Shown here piece by piece: positions 1-7,271 of a stretch of DNA of 9,426 nucleotides. Each line of letters starts with the position of its first letter. Position 1 is the first letter of the stretch. This DNA is from Syntrophobacteria bacterium (GTDB lineage Bacteria > Desulfobacterota > Syntrophobacteria > JARFUL01), in contig JARFUL010000311.1 of assembly GCA_029289015.1 (NCBI GenBank), positions 1 to 9,426 of the forward strand, read 5' to 3'. A program made the position numbers and the translations under genes. Below the pieces are notes generated by a model. The model was not told the origin of the DNA and did no database searches. It saw nothing but the letters and a program-made list of their open reading frames with translations.

Positions 1-784
1 GGTGGGCACCGCGACGCCCAGCGCGGTGATGCACATGGTGGACACGGCCGCGACAAAGGGCAGATTGAGGGAAAACGCCTCGATTATTAAATAAAAAGAG
101 AGCGCGGTGAAACCCCATATTCCCAGGGTGATGGCAAAAGAGCCCAGGAGATCCAGCGGGCTTCGGAATATGGAAAGGCCGCGGAGAAAGGAGTTTACCA
201 CCTCTCCTAGCCGGGCCGCGACCCCGGGGGGCACCAGGGAGGGCGGGTCTTTTAAGAACTCGGACACCTTCGCGCTCTTCAGGTGCGCGAGATAAAGGAC
301 CAGGAGACCCAGGGCCACCACCAGCGCGAAGAGCCTCGCGCCCACCTTCACCGGGCCGGGGACCTGTGCGACGTTGAGGGAGAGCGCAAGCAGCAACACC
401 ACGACCACGGAGTCCATGAGCCGCTCCACCACCACCGTGGCCAGGGCTGCGGAGGTATCCACCTCGGACCTTCGCGCTAAAATAATGGGCCGGGCCAGCT
501 CCCCTATCCTGGCCGGGAGCAGGGTGGACGCCATGTAACCTACCATGGTGATTGGAAATATGAGCCTCTGGTTGAGGCTCGCCACCGGCCTGAGAACCAC
601 CTGCCACCTAAGGGACCTCAGCACCGAGGCCACGACCATGGCCAAGAGAGAGAGCAGCGCGGGCCAGGTCCTGAACTCCCCCAGCGCGCGGCCCACGCCG
701 TCGAGGTCCACACCCCTTACGGCCAGCCAGAGGAAAAGCCCCCCCCACCGCGAGCCCCACCGCGACCTTGAGACCCCGCTTCAT
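1..784 (-). CDS. UPF0104 / lysylphosphatidylglycerol-synthase-TM flippase-like protein, apparent frameshift, 3'-truncated by the window
   Basis: Starting at the ATG at 784 (ATGA overlap with the ligase stop, GGAGGG 8 bases upstream), the frame gives MKRGLKVAVGLAVGG. Read literally, it then meets a run of eight G and becomes a non-family frame that stops at 608 after 58 codons. Skipping one G gives a continuous frame to position 1: LFLWLAVRGVDLDGV, then SLRSLRWQ-type helices, STLLPARIGELARPIILARR, VVVERLMDSVVVVLLL, and a last visible segment TALGVAVPT. These match the polytopic UPF0104 (PF03706-type) family, including its RxGEL and ER(l/m)xD motifs and the ALGVAVP element that normally precedes PGGxG. 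About 261 residues are visible of a usual 310-340. Members are often found in glycan and lipid loci as flippase-like proteins, but few are biochemically defined. In the downstream frame the ligase's TGA at 783-781 is the upstream limit and no plausible start codon lies between it and the G run, so the ATG at 784 is the real start. Confidence 0.82.
739..746 (-). repeat. G8 homopolymer tract at an apparent +1 frameshift
   Basis: Eight consecutive C on the plus strand (G on the coding strand) fall at codons 13-16 of the UPF0104 gene. Seven G would keep the gene in frame; eight shift it. The tract may be a sequencing or assembly length error, a genuine inactivating insertion, or a slippery tract that switches the gene on and off by strand slippage, as poly-G tracts do in glycan genes of some host-associated bacteria. 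Only the length and position are seen directly; the mechanism is open. Confidence 0.7.
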
Positions 785-2100
785 CGGGTGAACCCTCCGG
801 CCGCGTTCATGCCCAACCCCCCGAGCAGCCAGAACATCAGCGCCTGGTCGTCCCCCCAGAAGGACCCGAAGAAGATGTTCACCATGAACCCCGCGACCAT
901 AACCCACGTCGCGAGGGCAAAGGTCCTCGGCCAACCCTCGACCCCCTGTTTTGGCCAGAGCCTCCTCAAAAGCGCGAAGACCAGGTAGCAAAAGGCCAGG
1001 AGCCCCTGCACGCCGAGCTGGTACGCGAGCCCCAGGAAGCTGTTGTGGGGGTCTGTGTAGCGCTGGATAAAGGCGTTCTCCGTGTCCCTCTTCCTGTCCA
1101 TGTCCCTCCCGAAGCCGTGGGGCTTGAGGGGGTTTTTCAGGACAATGTCCAAATTGTACTTGAGGGAGCCCATCCTGTGGCCCAGGGACGACTGGGGGCC
1201 GAAGAGCCCCTCCACCTCCTTCGGGCTCAGCCTGAGGATGTTCTTCAGCCCTTCGGTGCGCACCGATTCGTCCACCCTGACGATCCAGCCCGCCTTGAAG
1301 AACGCTGCCCCTATCAGCAGGAGCGGGAGCGCGACGCAGATGATCCCCCTGCGCCCGTAGAAGAGGAAGCCCAGGAGGAATATCTCCAGGACCAGAGCCA
1401 GCCACGCGGCCCTGGAGAAGGTAAGCGCGATGGCCGCTAGGTTGAGCACGAGGGCCAAAAGAACCAGGGCGCGGGGAAACTCCCTGGCCCGCGCGACGAG
1501 ATACGCGCCCAGGTACGCGAGGAACAGGGAGTGGTAGAGCCCCGCGACCAGGCCGCCGGAGTCCCTGTATCCGCCGCTCCTGTAGGGCACCACCACATGC
1601 TCGAAGATATAGGTCAGGGACTTCTTGCCCAACAGGGGCATGACCTTGGGCCCGGCCTTGAGGATAAAGACCACTATGGTGCCCACCCCGAACGCGATGG
1701 AGCAGACAACAAGGGCCCACACCACCGGCCGCGCGTCGCCCTCCTCTTTGAAATTGCAGAAGACCAGGTAGAAAAGAAGGATGTTCTTGAAGAGCTCCCC
1801 CCTCAACTCCTTGAGCGACACCGGGAGGTTGATGGAGAAAATAAGGGATATGAGCACCGTGAGGGTGAAGATGATGAACGGCGCCTCCAGGCCCGAGGGA
1901 GCTATGACCTCTTTGCCCCTCAGTCTTATGCGCCCGGCCCAGGCCACCGTCGCGAGGATTATGAGGCTGTCCCTTATGGTGGTGGTGGACCGGATGGGCA
2001 GGACCACCACCAAAAGACCGATCGCGGCCAGGATGACCCATTTGAGCCTGGTGTCCCAAATCTCAGACGTAAGGGCTTTTGCAGCCGGGTTATCGGTCAT
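781..2100 (-). CDS. O-antigen ligase / Wzy polymerase-like membrane protein
   Basis: A 439-residue polytopic inner-membrane protein with about ten or more hydrophobic segments. It has the O-antigen ligase (Wzy_C/WaaL-type) layout: TFSRAAWLAL (227-236) ending one helix, then a helix pair, a large polar loop expected on the periplasmic side (about 272-352) and the DPHNSFLGLAYQLGVQG stretch (350-366) that marks this superfamily, with H352 and N353. HGFGRDMD (328-335) precedes it. In this superfamily the loop residues join a polyprenyl-diphosphate-linked glycan to an acceptor, either lipid A core (ligase) or another repeat unit (polymerase). Sequence motifs alone do not say which. The ATG at 2100 follows the upstream TAG by 10 bases with only a weak ribosome-binding match. 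The stop TGA is nested in the next gene's ATGA. The position after a WecA-like initiator fits the late step of the same pathway. Confidence 0.85.
   Translation of the reverse strand: MTDNPAAKALTSEIWDTRLKWVILAAIGLLVVVLPIRSTTTIRDSLIILATVAWAGRIRLRGKEVIAPSGLEAPFIIFTLTVLISLIFSINLPVSLKELRGELFKNILLFYLVFCNFKEEGDARPVVWALVVCSIAFGVGTIVVFILKAGPKVMPLLGKKSLTYIFEHVVVPYRSGGYRDSGGLVAGLYHSLFLAYLGAYLVARAREFPRALVLLALVLNLAAIALTFSRAAWLALVLEIFLLGFLFYGRRGIICVALPLLLIGAAFFKAGWIVRVDESVRTEGLKNILRLSPKEVEGLFGPQSSLGHRMGSLKYNLDIVLKNPLKPHGFGRDMDRKRDTENAFIQRYTDPHNSFLGLAYQLGVQGLLAFCYLVFALLRRLWPKQGVEGWPRTFALATWVMVAGFMVNIFFGSFWGDDQALMFWLLGGLGMNAAGGFTR
793..798 (-). promoter_or_regulatory. Strong ribosome binding site for the UPF0104 gene
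   Basis: The minus strand reads GGAGGG, 8 bases before the ATG at 784, inside the last codons of the ligase gene. This is one of the best Shine-Dalgarno matches in the window. It shows that translation is meant to begin in the frame that runs into the G8 tract, which makes the frameshift a real question rather than a start-site error. Confidence 0.7.
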
Positions 2101-2110
2101 GTCCAGGAGC

Positions 2111-3919
2111 CTACCTTATGTAGAAGTAGGTCTTCTTGAGGGTTACGCCCATCGCGCGGCATATCTCTTCCACGCCCGCCTCCCTCTCGCGCTCCATCCC
2201 GGTCACCGCGAGGATGACCTCCTTAGCCCCGTGCTCTTTGATGAGGGAAGCCAGGGCTTCGTAGTCTCCCAGCACCGGGTAGCCCCGGATGCGCTTCTCC
2301 TGCTTCCTCGGGTCGTCGTCCACGAACCCCACCGGGCTCAGGGGGAGGTTCGGGTTGTTCAGTATCTCCCTCAGGGTCAGCTCGCCCTTGTCCCCCGCGC
2401 CGTAGATGATTATGGGCAACCCTTCCCTGGCCACGCTCCTCTTGGCCGACTCTCCGATTATCCTGAAGGAGAGCCTGGTGCCGGCCACGAACACGAAGAG
2501 CAAGAACCAGTCGATTATGAAGACCGCCCTTGAGAAGCTGATGAACCGGTAGGCCAAAAGGATGAGAAGGACCGAGAGCACGGAGCCCAGGGTCACGGCC
2601 TTCATGTAGGTCACAAGCTCCGGGATGCCGGTGTAGCGCCAGAATCCCCGGTAGACGCCCATTATTGAGAAGCACGCGTACTTGGCCGCGATGACGATGG
2701 GCAGCGACTTCAGGAATATCTTGAAGTTGGCCGCGTACTCGGGCCCCTCGAACCTGAGGAGGTAGGAGATGTAGTAGGCCGCTGAGATGAGCACGAAGTC
2801 GAGCATCACCTCGAAGAGCCTGCGGCGGTAGGTGATCTCCACCCAGAGCGGCGTGAGGTTCTCGTTCTTGTAGACCAGGGGCTTCTCCTCCTCGGGGTAG
2901 ACCCTCACCTTGGCCAGGTAGAGCCAAAGAAGCCCCACGATTATTACGAACAGCAAAATAAGGGTGAAGAAGGTGTGGAAGCTCAGGTAGTAGTGGGCCA
3001 GGGCCAGCGAGCCCCCCGCGGCGGAGAAGAAATATAGGATGATAACTGCCCTTCGCTCGGAAAATCCCAGGGCCACCAGCCTGTGGGAGGAGTGGTCCGT
3101 GCCGCCCCTCGATACCGGCCTCAAGAAGACCTTGCGCATCACCGTGACAAAGGCCGTGTCCAATATGGGCACAACGAGGATCAGCGCGGGTATGGCCACC
3201 ACCGAGACCACGTTCCCGGGCTTCCCCAGGGAGCCGCCTATGGAGACCGCGCCCAGAAGGAACCCTATGAACAGGGAGCCGGAGTCCCCCATAAAGATAG
3301 ACGCGGGGTTGAAGTTGAAGACGAGAAAGCCAACGAGCGAGCCTATGAGGGCCGCGATGAACCACGAGCTGCCCGCCGGTCCGTTGGCACCGGTGAACCC
3401 TATGGCCAAGAGGAGAAACACGGAGGAGATGATCCCCACGCCTGCGGCCAGGCCGTCCATGTTGTCCAGGAGGTTGAGCGCGTTGGTGAGCCCCACCAGC
3501 CAGACGAAGGAGACCAGCACGTTGAGGGTGAGGGATTCGAACCACTCGGCCCGTATCCCCGCGGAGACCAGCACCCCCGCGAGGATTATCTGGATGGAGA
3601 GCTTTGTCTGGGGATTCAGGGACTTAAGGTCGTCGATGAACCCGAGAAGGAACATGAGGGTGCAGGCCATGAGCACCATGAGGTCCCTGTAGTCCAGGGA
3701 GGCCATGAGCCCCCCGGCCCGGGCCGCACCGACCCCGATGATGAACGACGCGAATATGGCCGCGCCCCCCATGAGCGCGACCGGCCTCTTGTGCCAGCGG
3801 TCCTCCTTGGGCCTGGCCACCAGATTGCGGGATATCGCGAGCCTTCTCGTCAGCGCGGTAAGGCCGATGGATGCGGCCAGGCTGACCACAAGTACGACAA
3901 AAAAGGACGCTAAAGTCAT
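2111..3919 (-). CDS. Fusion: WecA/MraY-like polyprenyl-phosphate sugar-1-phosphate transferase plus CapD/FlaA1 N-terminal membrane and Rossmann domain
   Basis: A single 602-residue frame with two recognisable halves. Residues 1-335 form a polytopic PNPT-family enzyme (WecA/TagO/MraY) with RPKEDRWHKRPVALMGG (36-52), the aspartate pair D96-D97 in FIDDLKS, NLLDNMDG (149-156), FMGDSGS (209-215), PILD (251-254) and GGTDHSSHRL (272-281). These match the metal- and polyprenyl-phosphate-binding residues, so it should transfer a sugar-1-phosphate from a UDP-sugar to undecaprenyl phosphate. A charged linker (about 337-366) leads to four further hydrophobic segments (about 367-388, 401-420, 438-458, 464-484, with GVYRGFWRYTG at 421-431) and a Rossmann domain with YGAGDKGE (506-513), VGFVDDDPRK (530-539) and GYPVLGDY (546-553). 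That is the N-terminal half of CapD/WbpM/FlaA1-like proteins; the C-terminal SDR dehydratase half is absent. The start at ATG 3919 lies 3 bases after the upstream TAG, with AGGA almost touching it, so translation is probably coupled. The N-terminal assignment is firm. The role of the second half is unknown. Confidence 0.88.
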   Translation of the reverse strand: MTLASFFVVLVVSLAASIGLTALTRRLAISRNLVARPKEDRWHKRPVALMGGAAIFASFIIGVGAARAGGLMASLDYRDLMVLMACTLMFLLGFIDDLKSLNPQTKLSIQIILAGVLVSAGIRAEWFESLTLNVLVSFVWLVGLTNALNLLDNMDGLAAGVGIISSVFLLLAIGFTGANGPAGSSWFIAALIGSLVGFLVFNFNPASIFMGDSGSLFIGFLLGAVSIGGSLGKPGNVVSVVAIPALILVVPILDTAFVTVMRKVFLRPVSRGGTDHSSHRLVALGFSERRAVIILYFFSAAGGSLALAHYYLSFHTFFTLILLFVIIVGLLWLYLAKVRVYPEEEKPLVYKNENLTPLWVEITYRRRLFEVMLDFVLISAAYYISYLLRFEGPEYAANFKIFLKSLPIVIAAKYACFSIMGVYRGFWRYTGIPELVTYMKAVTLGSVLSVLLILLAYRFISFSRAVFIIDWFLLFVFVAGTRLSFRIIGESAKRSVAREGLPIIIYGAGDKGELTLREILNNPNLPLSPVGFVDDDPRKQEKRIRGYPVLGDYEALASLIKEHGAKEVILAVTGMEREREAGVEEICRAMGVTLKKTYFYIR

Positions 3920-3922
3920 ATC

Positions 3923-4903
3923 CTACTTTTTGAAGTAGTCGATCACCGACTTTATGGTCGCGTCGAGGTCAAAGCTGGGTTCGTAGCCTATGAGCTCCCT
4001 GGCCTTGGCAAGGTCCGGAAGCCTGCGCATCATGTCCTCGAAGCCCGGGCCGTAGGCCTTCTCGTAGGATACGAACTCTACGGGCGACGGGCTGGCGGTC
4101 ATCTCCTTCACCCTGTTGGCCAGCCCCTCGATGGTAATCTCCTCCTCGGAGCCGATGTTCACCACCTGGCCCAGCGCGGCCTCGGTGTTCATGAGTTTTA
4201 CCAGCGCGCGCACCGCGTCCTTCACGTGGGTGAAGGACCTCTTCTGCTGCCCGTCCCCGTGGACCTCGATGGGCTTGCGCAAAAGGGCCCTCTTCACGAA
4301 GTTAGGGAGAACCATGCCATACTCCCCCGTCTGCCTGGGCCCCACGATGTTGAACAGCCTGGCCACCACCACGGGCAGCTTCTTCTCGTCGAAGTACGCG
4401 AGCGCGAAGAACTCGTCCAGGGCCTTGGAGCACGCGTAGGCCCACCTTCTGAGGGACGTGGCCCCCATGAGCAGATCCGCGTCCTCCGCGAGGGCCCCCA
4501 ACTCGGTGGCCCTGCCCATGAGCTTGCCGTAGACCTCGGAGGTGGAGCTTATGAGGACCTTCCTCTTGTGCCGGTTGGCCAGCCTCAGCACCATCTCCGT
4601 GCCCTTGACGTTGGTCTCCAGGGTCTCCACCGGCTTCTCCATTATGAGCCTCACCCCCACCGCGGCGGCCAGGTGGTAGACCTCCTGGCACTTGAAGATC
4701 AGCTCGTTCATCACCGCCTCGTTGAGGATGGTGTCCACCACCAGGTGGAACCCGGGGTTCTCCTGGAGATGCGCGATGTTGTCCAATGAGCCGGACGAGA
4801 GGTTGTCGATGACGAAGACCTCCGCGCCTTCCCCGCCAAGGAGGTGTTCTGCGAGATGGGAGCCGATGAATCCCGCTCCGCCGGTAATGAGCACCTTCTT
4901 CAC
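3923..4903 (-). CDS. NAD-dependent sugar-nucleotide epimerase/dehydratase (extended SDR)
   Basis: A 326-residue soluble extended-SDR enzyme. It has the NAD-binding glycine motif GGAGFIG (8-14), acidic D33 at the end of the second strand (consistent with NAD preference), YHLAA (76-80), the catalytic serine/threonine region SSTSEVYG (119-126), and the Y156-x3-K160 pair in YACSK. Downstream are RLFNIVGPRQ (182-191) and GDGQQKRSFTHVKD (216-229), which shape the nucleotide-sugar pocket. It most resembles the UDP-glucuronate decarboxylase / UDP-glucose 4-epimerase / GDP-mannose 4,6-dehydratase group, and motifs alone do not separate these. The GTG start at 4903 overlaps the previous stop by 4 bases (GTGA), with AGGGGA 8 bases upstream. 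The gene ends 3 bases before the WecA-CapD fusion gene, which carries a nucleotide-sugar-binding-type Rossmann domain but no SDR catalytic domain, suggesting that the two products work on linked steps. Confidence 0.9.
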   Translation of the reverse strand: MKKVLITGGAGFIGSHLAEHLLGGEGAEVFVIDNLSSGSLDNIAHLQENPGFHLVVDTILNEAVMNELIFKCQEVYHLAAAVGVRLIMEKPVETLETNVKGTEMVLRLANRHKRKVLISSTSEVYGKLMGRATELGALAEDADLLMGATSLRRWAYACSKALDEFFALAYFDEKKLPVVVARLFNIVGPRQTGEYGMVLPNFVKRALLRKPIEVHGDGQQKRSFTHVKDAVRALVKLMNTEAALGQVVNIGSEEEITIEGLANRVKEMTASPSPVEFVSYEKAYGPGFEDMMRRLPDLAKARELIGYEPSFDLDATIKSVIDYFKK

Positions 4904-6135
4904 TGCCTGATTCCCCTGTTTTCCAAAAGATCGAGGTAGAGCCGGCCAAGCTCCTCCACGAGCCTCTTCACGTCATAGCGCTCAACCACGAAGTCCCTGG
5001 CCCGCCGCACGGTTTCGGCCCTGAGTTGCTCGTCGTCCAAAACGAGCTCCAAAGCCCGGCTGAAGGTCTCGGGGTCGGCGCTTTGCACCATTATCCCCCG
5101 CTCGCGGATGGAGATGCCGGGCCTCAGGCCCCTCTCTTCACCCAGGAGGTCGGGAACGCCCCCCACCCCCCGCGCGACCACGGGAACACCCGCGGCCATG
5201 GCCTCTATCGCGGAGACCGGCGTGCCCTCGTTTATGGAGGTGAGCGCGAGCACCGCGAGGGAGCCGTATATCCGTGAGAGGTCTTTGCGCCATCCCGTGA
5301 AGGTCGTCTCCCCGGCGATATTCAGCCTGTGGGCCAGGGCCTCGAGCTCGGCCCTCAGCTCACCGTCGCCCACCACCAGCCCCCGCACCCGGGCCGAACC
5401 CATCCTGCCCCGCAACAGGGCCAGGCTCCTGAGAAAGAGCCGGTGGTTCTTCACCGGCACGAGCCTGCCTACGATGCCCACCACCCGGGGGCCCCGTGGG
5501 GCCTCGCCATCTTCCAATACCCCATTTGGTTCACTTTGGCAATGGATAAAGGGGGAAAGGTCGAAACCCAGGTCCACCACGGAGAACCGCTCTTTTGGTG
5601 CGATGCGGTACCCCTTTGCCAGCTCATCTCGCAAAAGGGGGCTCAGCACCACAAGAGTGGCGGTGAACCTGGCCAGCAGCCTCTCTATGAGGACGAAAAT
5701 CCTGGAGAGGAGCCTGGAGAAGTAGCCGTGGAGCACGTGGCCGTGGAAGGTGTGCACTAAAACGGCCCTTTTCTTCGGATTGAAGAGATTGTAGACGATG
5801 CCCGCGGCCCTCCCCAGGGTGCCGGCCTTTGCGGTGTGGGTGTGGATCACGTGGGGCCGGACCCTCATGATAAGCCTGAGGAGCTGGAAAAAGGCCCCAA
5901 GGTCGGCCACGGGGTCGGGCTCCCTCTTGAGGCTCTTTATGTAGACCGGTTGTACGCCCAGGGAGCGGACGAAATAGGACATGTCCCCCTCGCCCTCGGC
6001 CAGGGTGCCCGCGGCCAGGGTGGTCTCAAAGCCCTTCTCGCCAAGCCCCTTGGACACAAGCCCCACGTGGATTGCGGGGCCGCCTATGTTGAGGCGGGCT
6101 ATGACCCTGAGGATTCTTATCTTCTCGCTTCCCAT
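4900..6135 (-). CDS. GT4-family glycosyltransferase (second of two)
   Basis: A 411-residue GT-B retaining glycosyltransferase. The N-terminal acceptor domain starts with IRILRVIARLNIGGPA (6-21) and includes the motif HTHTAKAGTLGR (98-109) and a histidine-rich stretch FHGHVLHGY (130-138) typical of this GT4 branch. The donor domain has VGRLVPVKN (222-230) with R224 and K229, VVGDGELR (254-261), FTGWRKD (279-285), the E-x7-E pair E303 and E311, and GGVPDLL (325-331). It starts at ATG 6135, overlapping the previous gene by 19 bases; AGGGA abuts the start codon too closely to be ideal, so coupled re-initiation is likely. The inter-domain linker (about residues 197-211) and some sequence before it use codons such as CAA, AGT, CCA, AAT and CGA that are scarce in neighbouring genes. 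Substrates are unknown. The role is probably chain extension on undecaprenyl diphosphate. Confidence 0.92.
   Translation of the reverse strand: MGSEKIRILRVIARLNIGGPAIHVGLVSKGLGEKGFETTLAAGTLAEGEGDMSYFVRSLGVQPVYIKSLKREPDPVADLGAFFQLLRLIMRVRPHVIHTHTAKAGTLGRAAGIVYNLFNPKKRAVLVHTFHGHVLHGYFSRLLSRIFVLIERLLARFTATLVVLSPLLRDELAKGYRIAPKERFSVVDLGFDLSPFIHCQSEPNGVLEDGEAPRGPRVVGIVGRLVPVKNHRLFLRSLALLRGRMGSARVRGLVVGDGELRAELEALAHRLNIAGETTFTGWRKDLSRIYGSLAVLALTSINEGTPVSAIEAMAAGVPVVARGVGGVPDLLGEERGLRPGISIRERGIMVQSADPETFSRALELVLDDEQLRAETVRRARDFVVERYDVKRLVEELGRLYLDLLENRGIRQ
4912..4917 (-). promoter_or_regulatory. Ribosome binding site for the SDR gene (GTG start)
   Basis: The minus strand reads AGGGGA, 8 bases before the GTG at 4903. 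It lies inside the last codons of the second GT4 gene and supports the GTG start, which places the glycine-rich NAD motif at the usual distance from the N-terminus. Confidence 0.65.
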
Positions 6136-7271
6136 TCCCTGTAGAGCTTCTCGTAGAGTCCCGCGGTCTCCCGGACCACCCGCTCCATGTTGAAGGTCTC
6201 CTCTATCCTCCTTCGCGCGCGGCTCCCCATCTTATCTCTGAGCGCCTCGTCCTCCAGGAGCGCGGCCAGCCCCGCGGCCAACCCTTCCGGTTTTCGCGGG
6301 GGGACCAGAAACCCCTCCCGGCACACGCTCAGACCGGCCTCATTGCGCTCCTTCACGGTGAAGAGCTCCGGCGTGCCCCCCGAGGAGGTGGCCACCACGG
6401 GGAGGGAGTGGGCCATGGCCTCCATCACGGCCACGGGAAGCCCCTCCCACAGCGAGGGGAGCACGAACACGTGGGACGCGGCCAGGATCGCGTCAACGTC
6501 GTCCCGGGTGCCCAAAAAGAGCGCGGCCTCCCCCAGCCCGGCCTTTTCGGCCCTCCTTTCAAGTCGGGACCTGAGCGGCCCGTCGCCCACAAAGACCAGG
6601 TTGAACCTGAACCCGCGGTCCCAGAGCGCCCGCGCGGCCTCTATGAGCACGGCCTGGCCCTTCACCGGCTTGAGGTTGCCCACCGTGGTTATCACCGGTC
6701 CATCGGGCCACGGGAGGTCGAGGCTGGCCCGCGGCGGGGATTTTCTGCGGAAATCTATTCCTCCCTGGACAACGAAGAGCTTCTCCTTTGGATAGCCGAG
6801 GCGCGCGAGCCTGTGGGCCGCGGCGTAGGAATTGGACACATAGCCCCTAGACAGGGGGAAGGTCACTTTGTCCAAGGTCAGGGCCTGCTTCTCCTTCAGG
6901 CTGCCCTCATCCTCCGCGTCGGTGAGCTTGATGGACCTGAGCCCCCCCAACACCATCGTGCCCGACACACGGCCCGCCAGGCGCGCGGAGAGGTTGGCCC
7001 GGAACCCGTAGGCCACCACCACCTGGGCCCGGGTCTTCTCTATCAGCCGCACGAGCCTGTATATCAGCCCCGGGGCATGGGAAACGTGGTGGGTTGGGAA
7101 GCCCTGGGCCTCGAACCTCTCGCTGATGGGGCCAGGCGGCTCCAAAAACGCGGTCTCAACCGCAAACATCTCCGGGTCGAGCCCCTTCACCAGCCCCAGG
7201 ACCGAGACCTCTGTGCCCCCCAGCCTCGTGGTCGCGAGGAGCTTGAGTATCCTTATGGGCTCACCGGCCAC
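6117..7271 (-). CDS. GT4-family glycosyltransferase (first of two)
   Basis: A 384-residue retaining GT-B glycosyltransferase, presumably acting at the cytoplasmic face of the membrane on a lipid-linked acceptor. The N-terminal Rossmann domain (about 1-185) begins with a beta strand and the glycine loop RLGGTE (16-21). The C-terminal donor-binding domain (about 190-365) has VGNLKPVKG (197-205), with K204 in the usual donor-phosphate position, VFVGDGP (226-232), and the E-x7-E signature E276-GLPVAVM-E284 followed by GGTPELF (298-304). The start is GTG at 7271: it overlaps the amidotransferase stop by 11 bases and is preceded by a strong GGGAGG site with a 6-base spacer. It has no transmembrane segment, and the length is normal for GT4. 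The donor and acceptor sugars cannot be predicted. Its immediate neighbour is a second GT4 enzyme that shares only family motifs with it, so the two are unlikely to be a recent duplication. Confidence 0.92.
   Translation of the reverse strand: MAGEPIRILKLLATTRLGGTEVSVLGLVKGLDPEMFAVETAFLEPPGPISERFEAQGFPTHHVSHAPGLIYRLVRLIEKTRAQVVVAYGFRANLSARLAGRVSGTMVLGGLRSIKLTDAEDEGSLKEKQALTLDKVTFPLSRGYVSNSYAAAHRLARLGYPKEKLFVVQGGIDFRRKSPPRASLDLPWPDGPVITTVGNLKPVKGQAVLIEAARALWDRGFRFNLVFVGDGPLRSRLERRAEKAGLGEAALFLGTRDDVDAILAASHVFVLPSLWEGLPVAVMEAMAHSLPVVATSSGGTPELFTVKERNEAGLSVCREGFLVPPRKPEGLAAGLAALLEDEALRDKMGSRARRRIEETFNMERVVRETAGLYEKLYREWEARR

Noticed and set aside
608..784. A stand-alone 58-residue small protein from the ATG at 784 in the literal frame
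   Set aside because: After residue 15 the product turns into Arg/Gly-rich sequence with no family resemblance, whereas the adjacent frame continues the UPF0104 protein. A frameshift explains it better.
608..2059. A long minus-strand open frame (about 480 codons) overlapping the ligase gene
   Set aside because: It is rich in Gly, Arg, Pro and His with no family motifs, while the overlapping frame encodes a clear O-antigen ligase-like protein. Only its last part (784-740) is real, as the first codons of the UPF0104 gene.
2830..2915. Possibility that the WecA-CapD fusion is two genes misread as one
   Set aside because: The frame is open across the linker (residues 337-366) with no stop or frame break. 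The linker reads as a plausible charged cytoplasmic segment with ordinary local codon use, so a true fusion is the simpler reading.
2223..3545. A 440-codon minus-strand frame inside the fusion gene
   Set aside because: Low-complexity Arg/Gly/His/Pro product in a shifted frame. The overlapping frame contains all PNPT and Rossmann motifs, so this is a GC-driven shadow.
6117..7271. Recent tandem duplication of the two GT4 genes
   Set aside because: Apart from the general GT4 motifs (glycine loop, K/R donor site, E-x7-E), the two proteins differ in length, N-terminal motifs and linkers, so they look like distinct enzymes of the same family.
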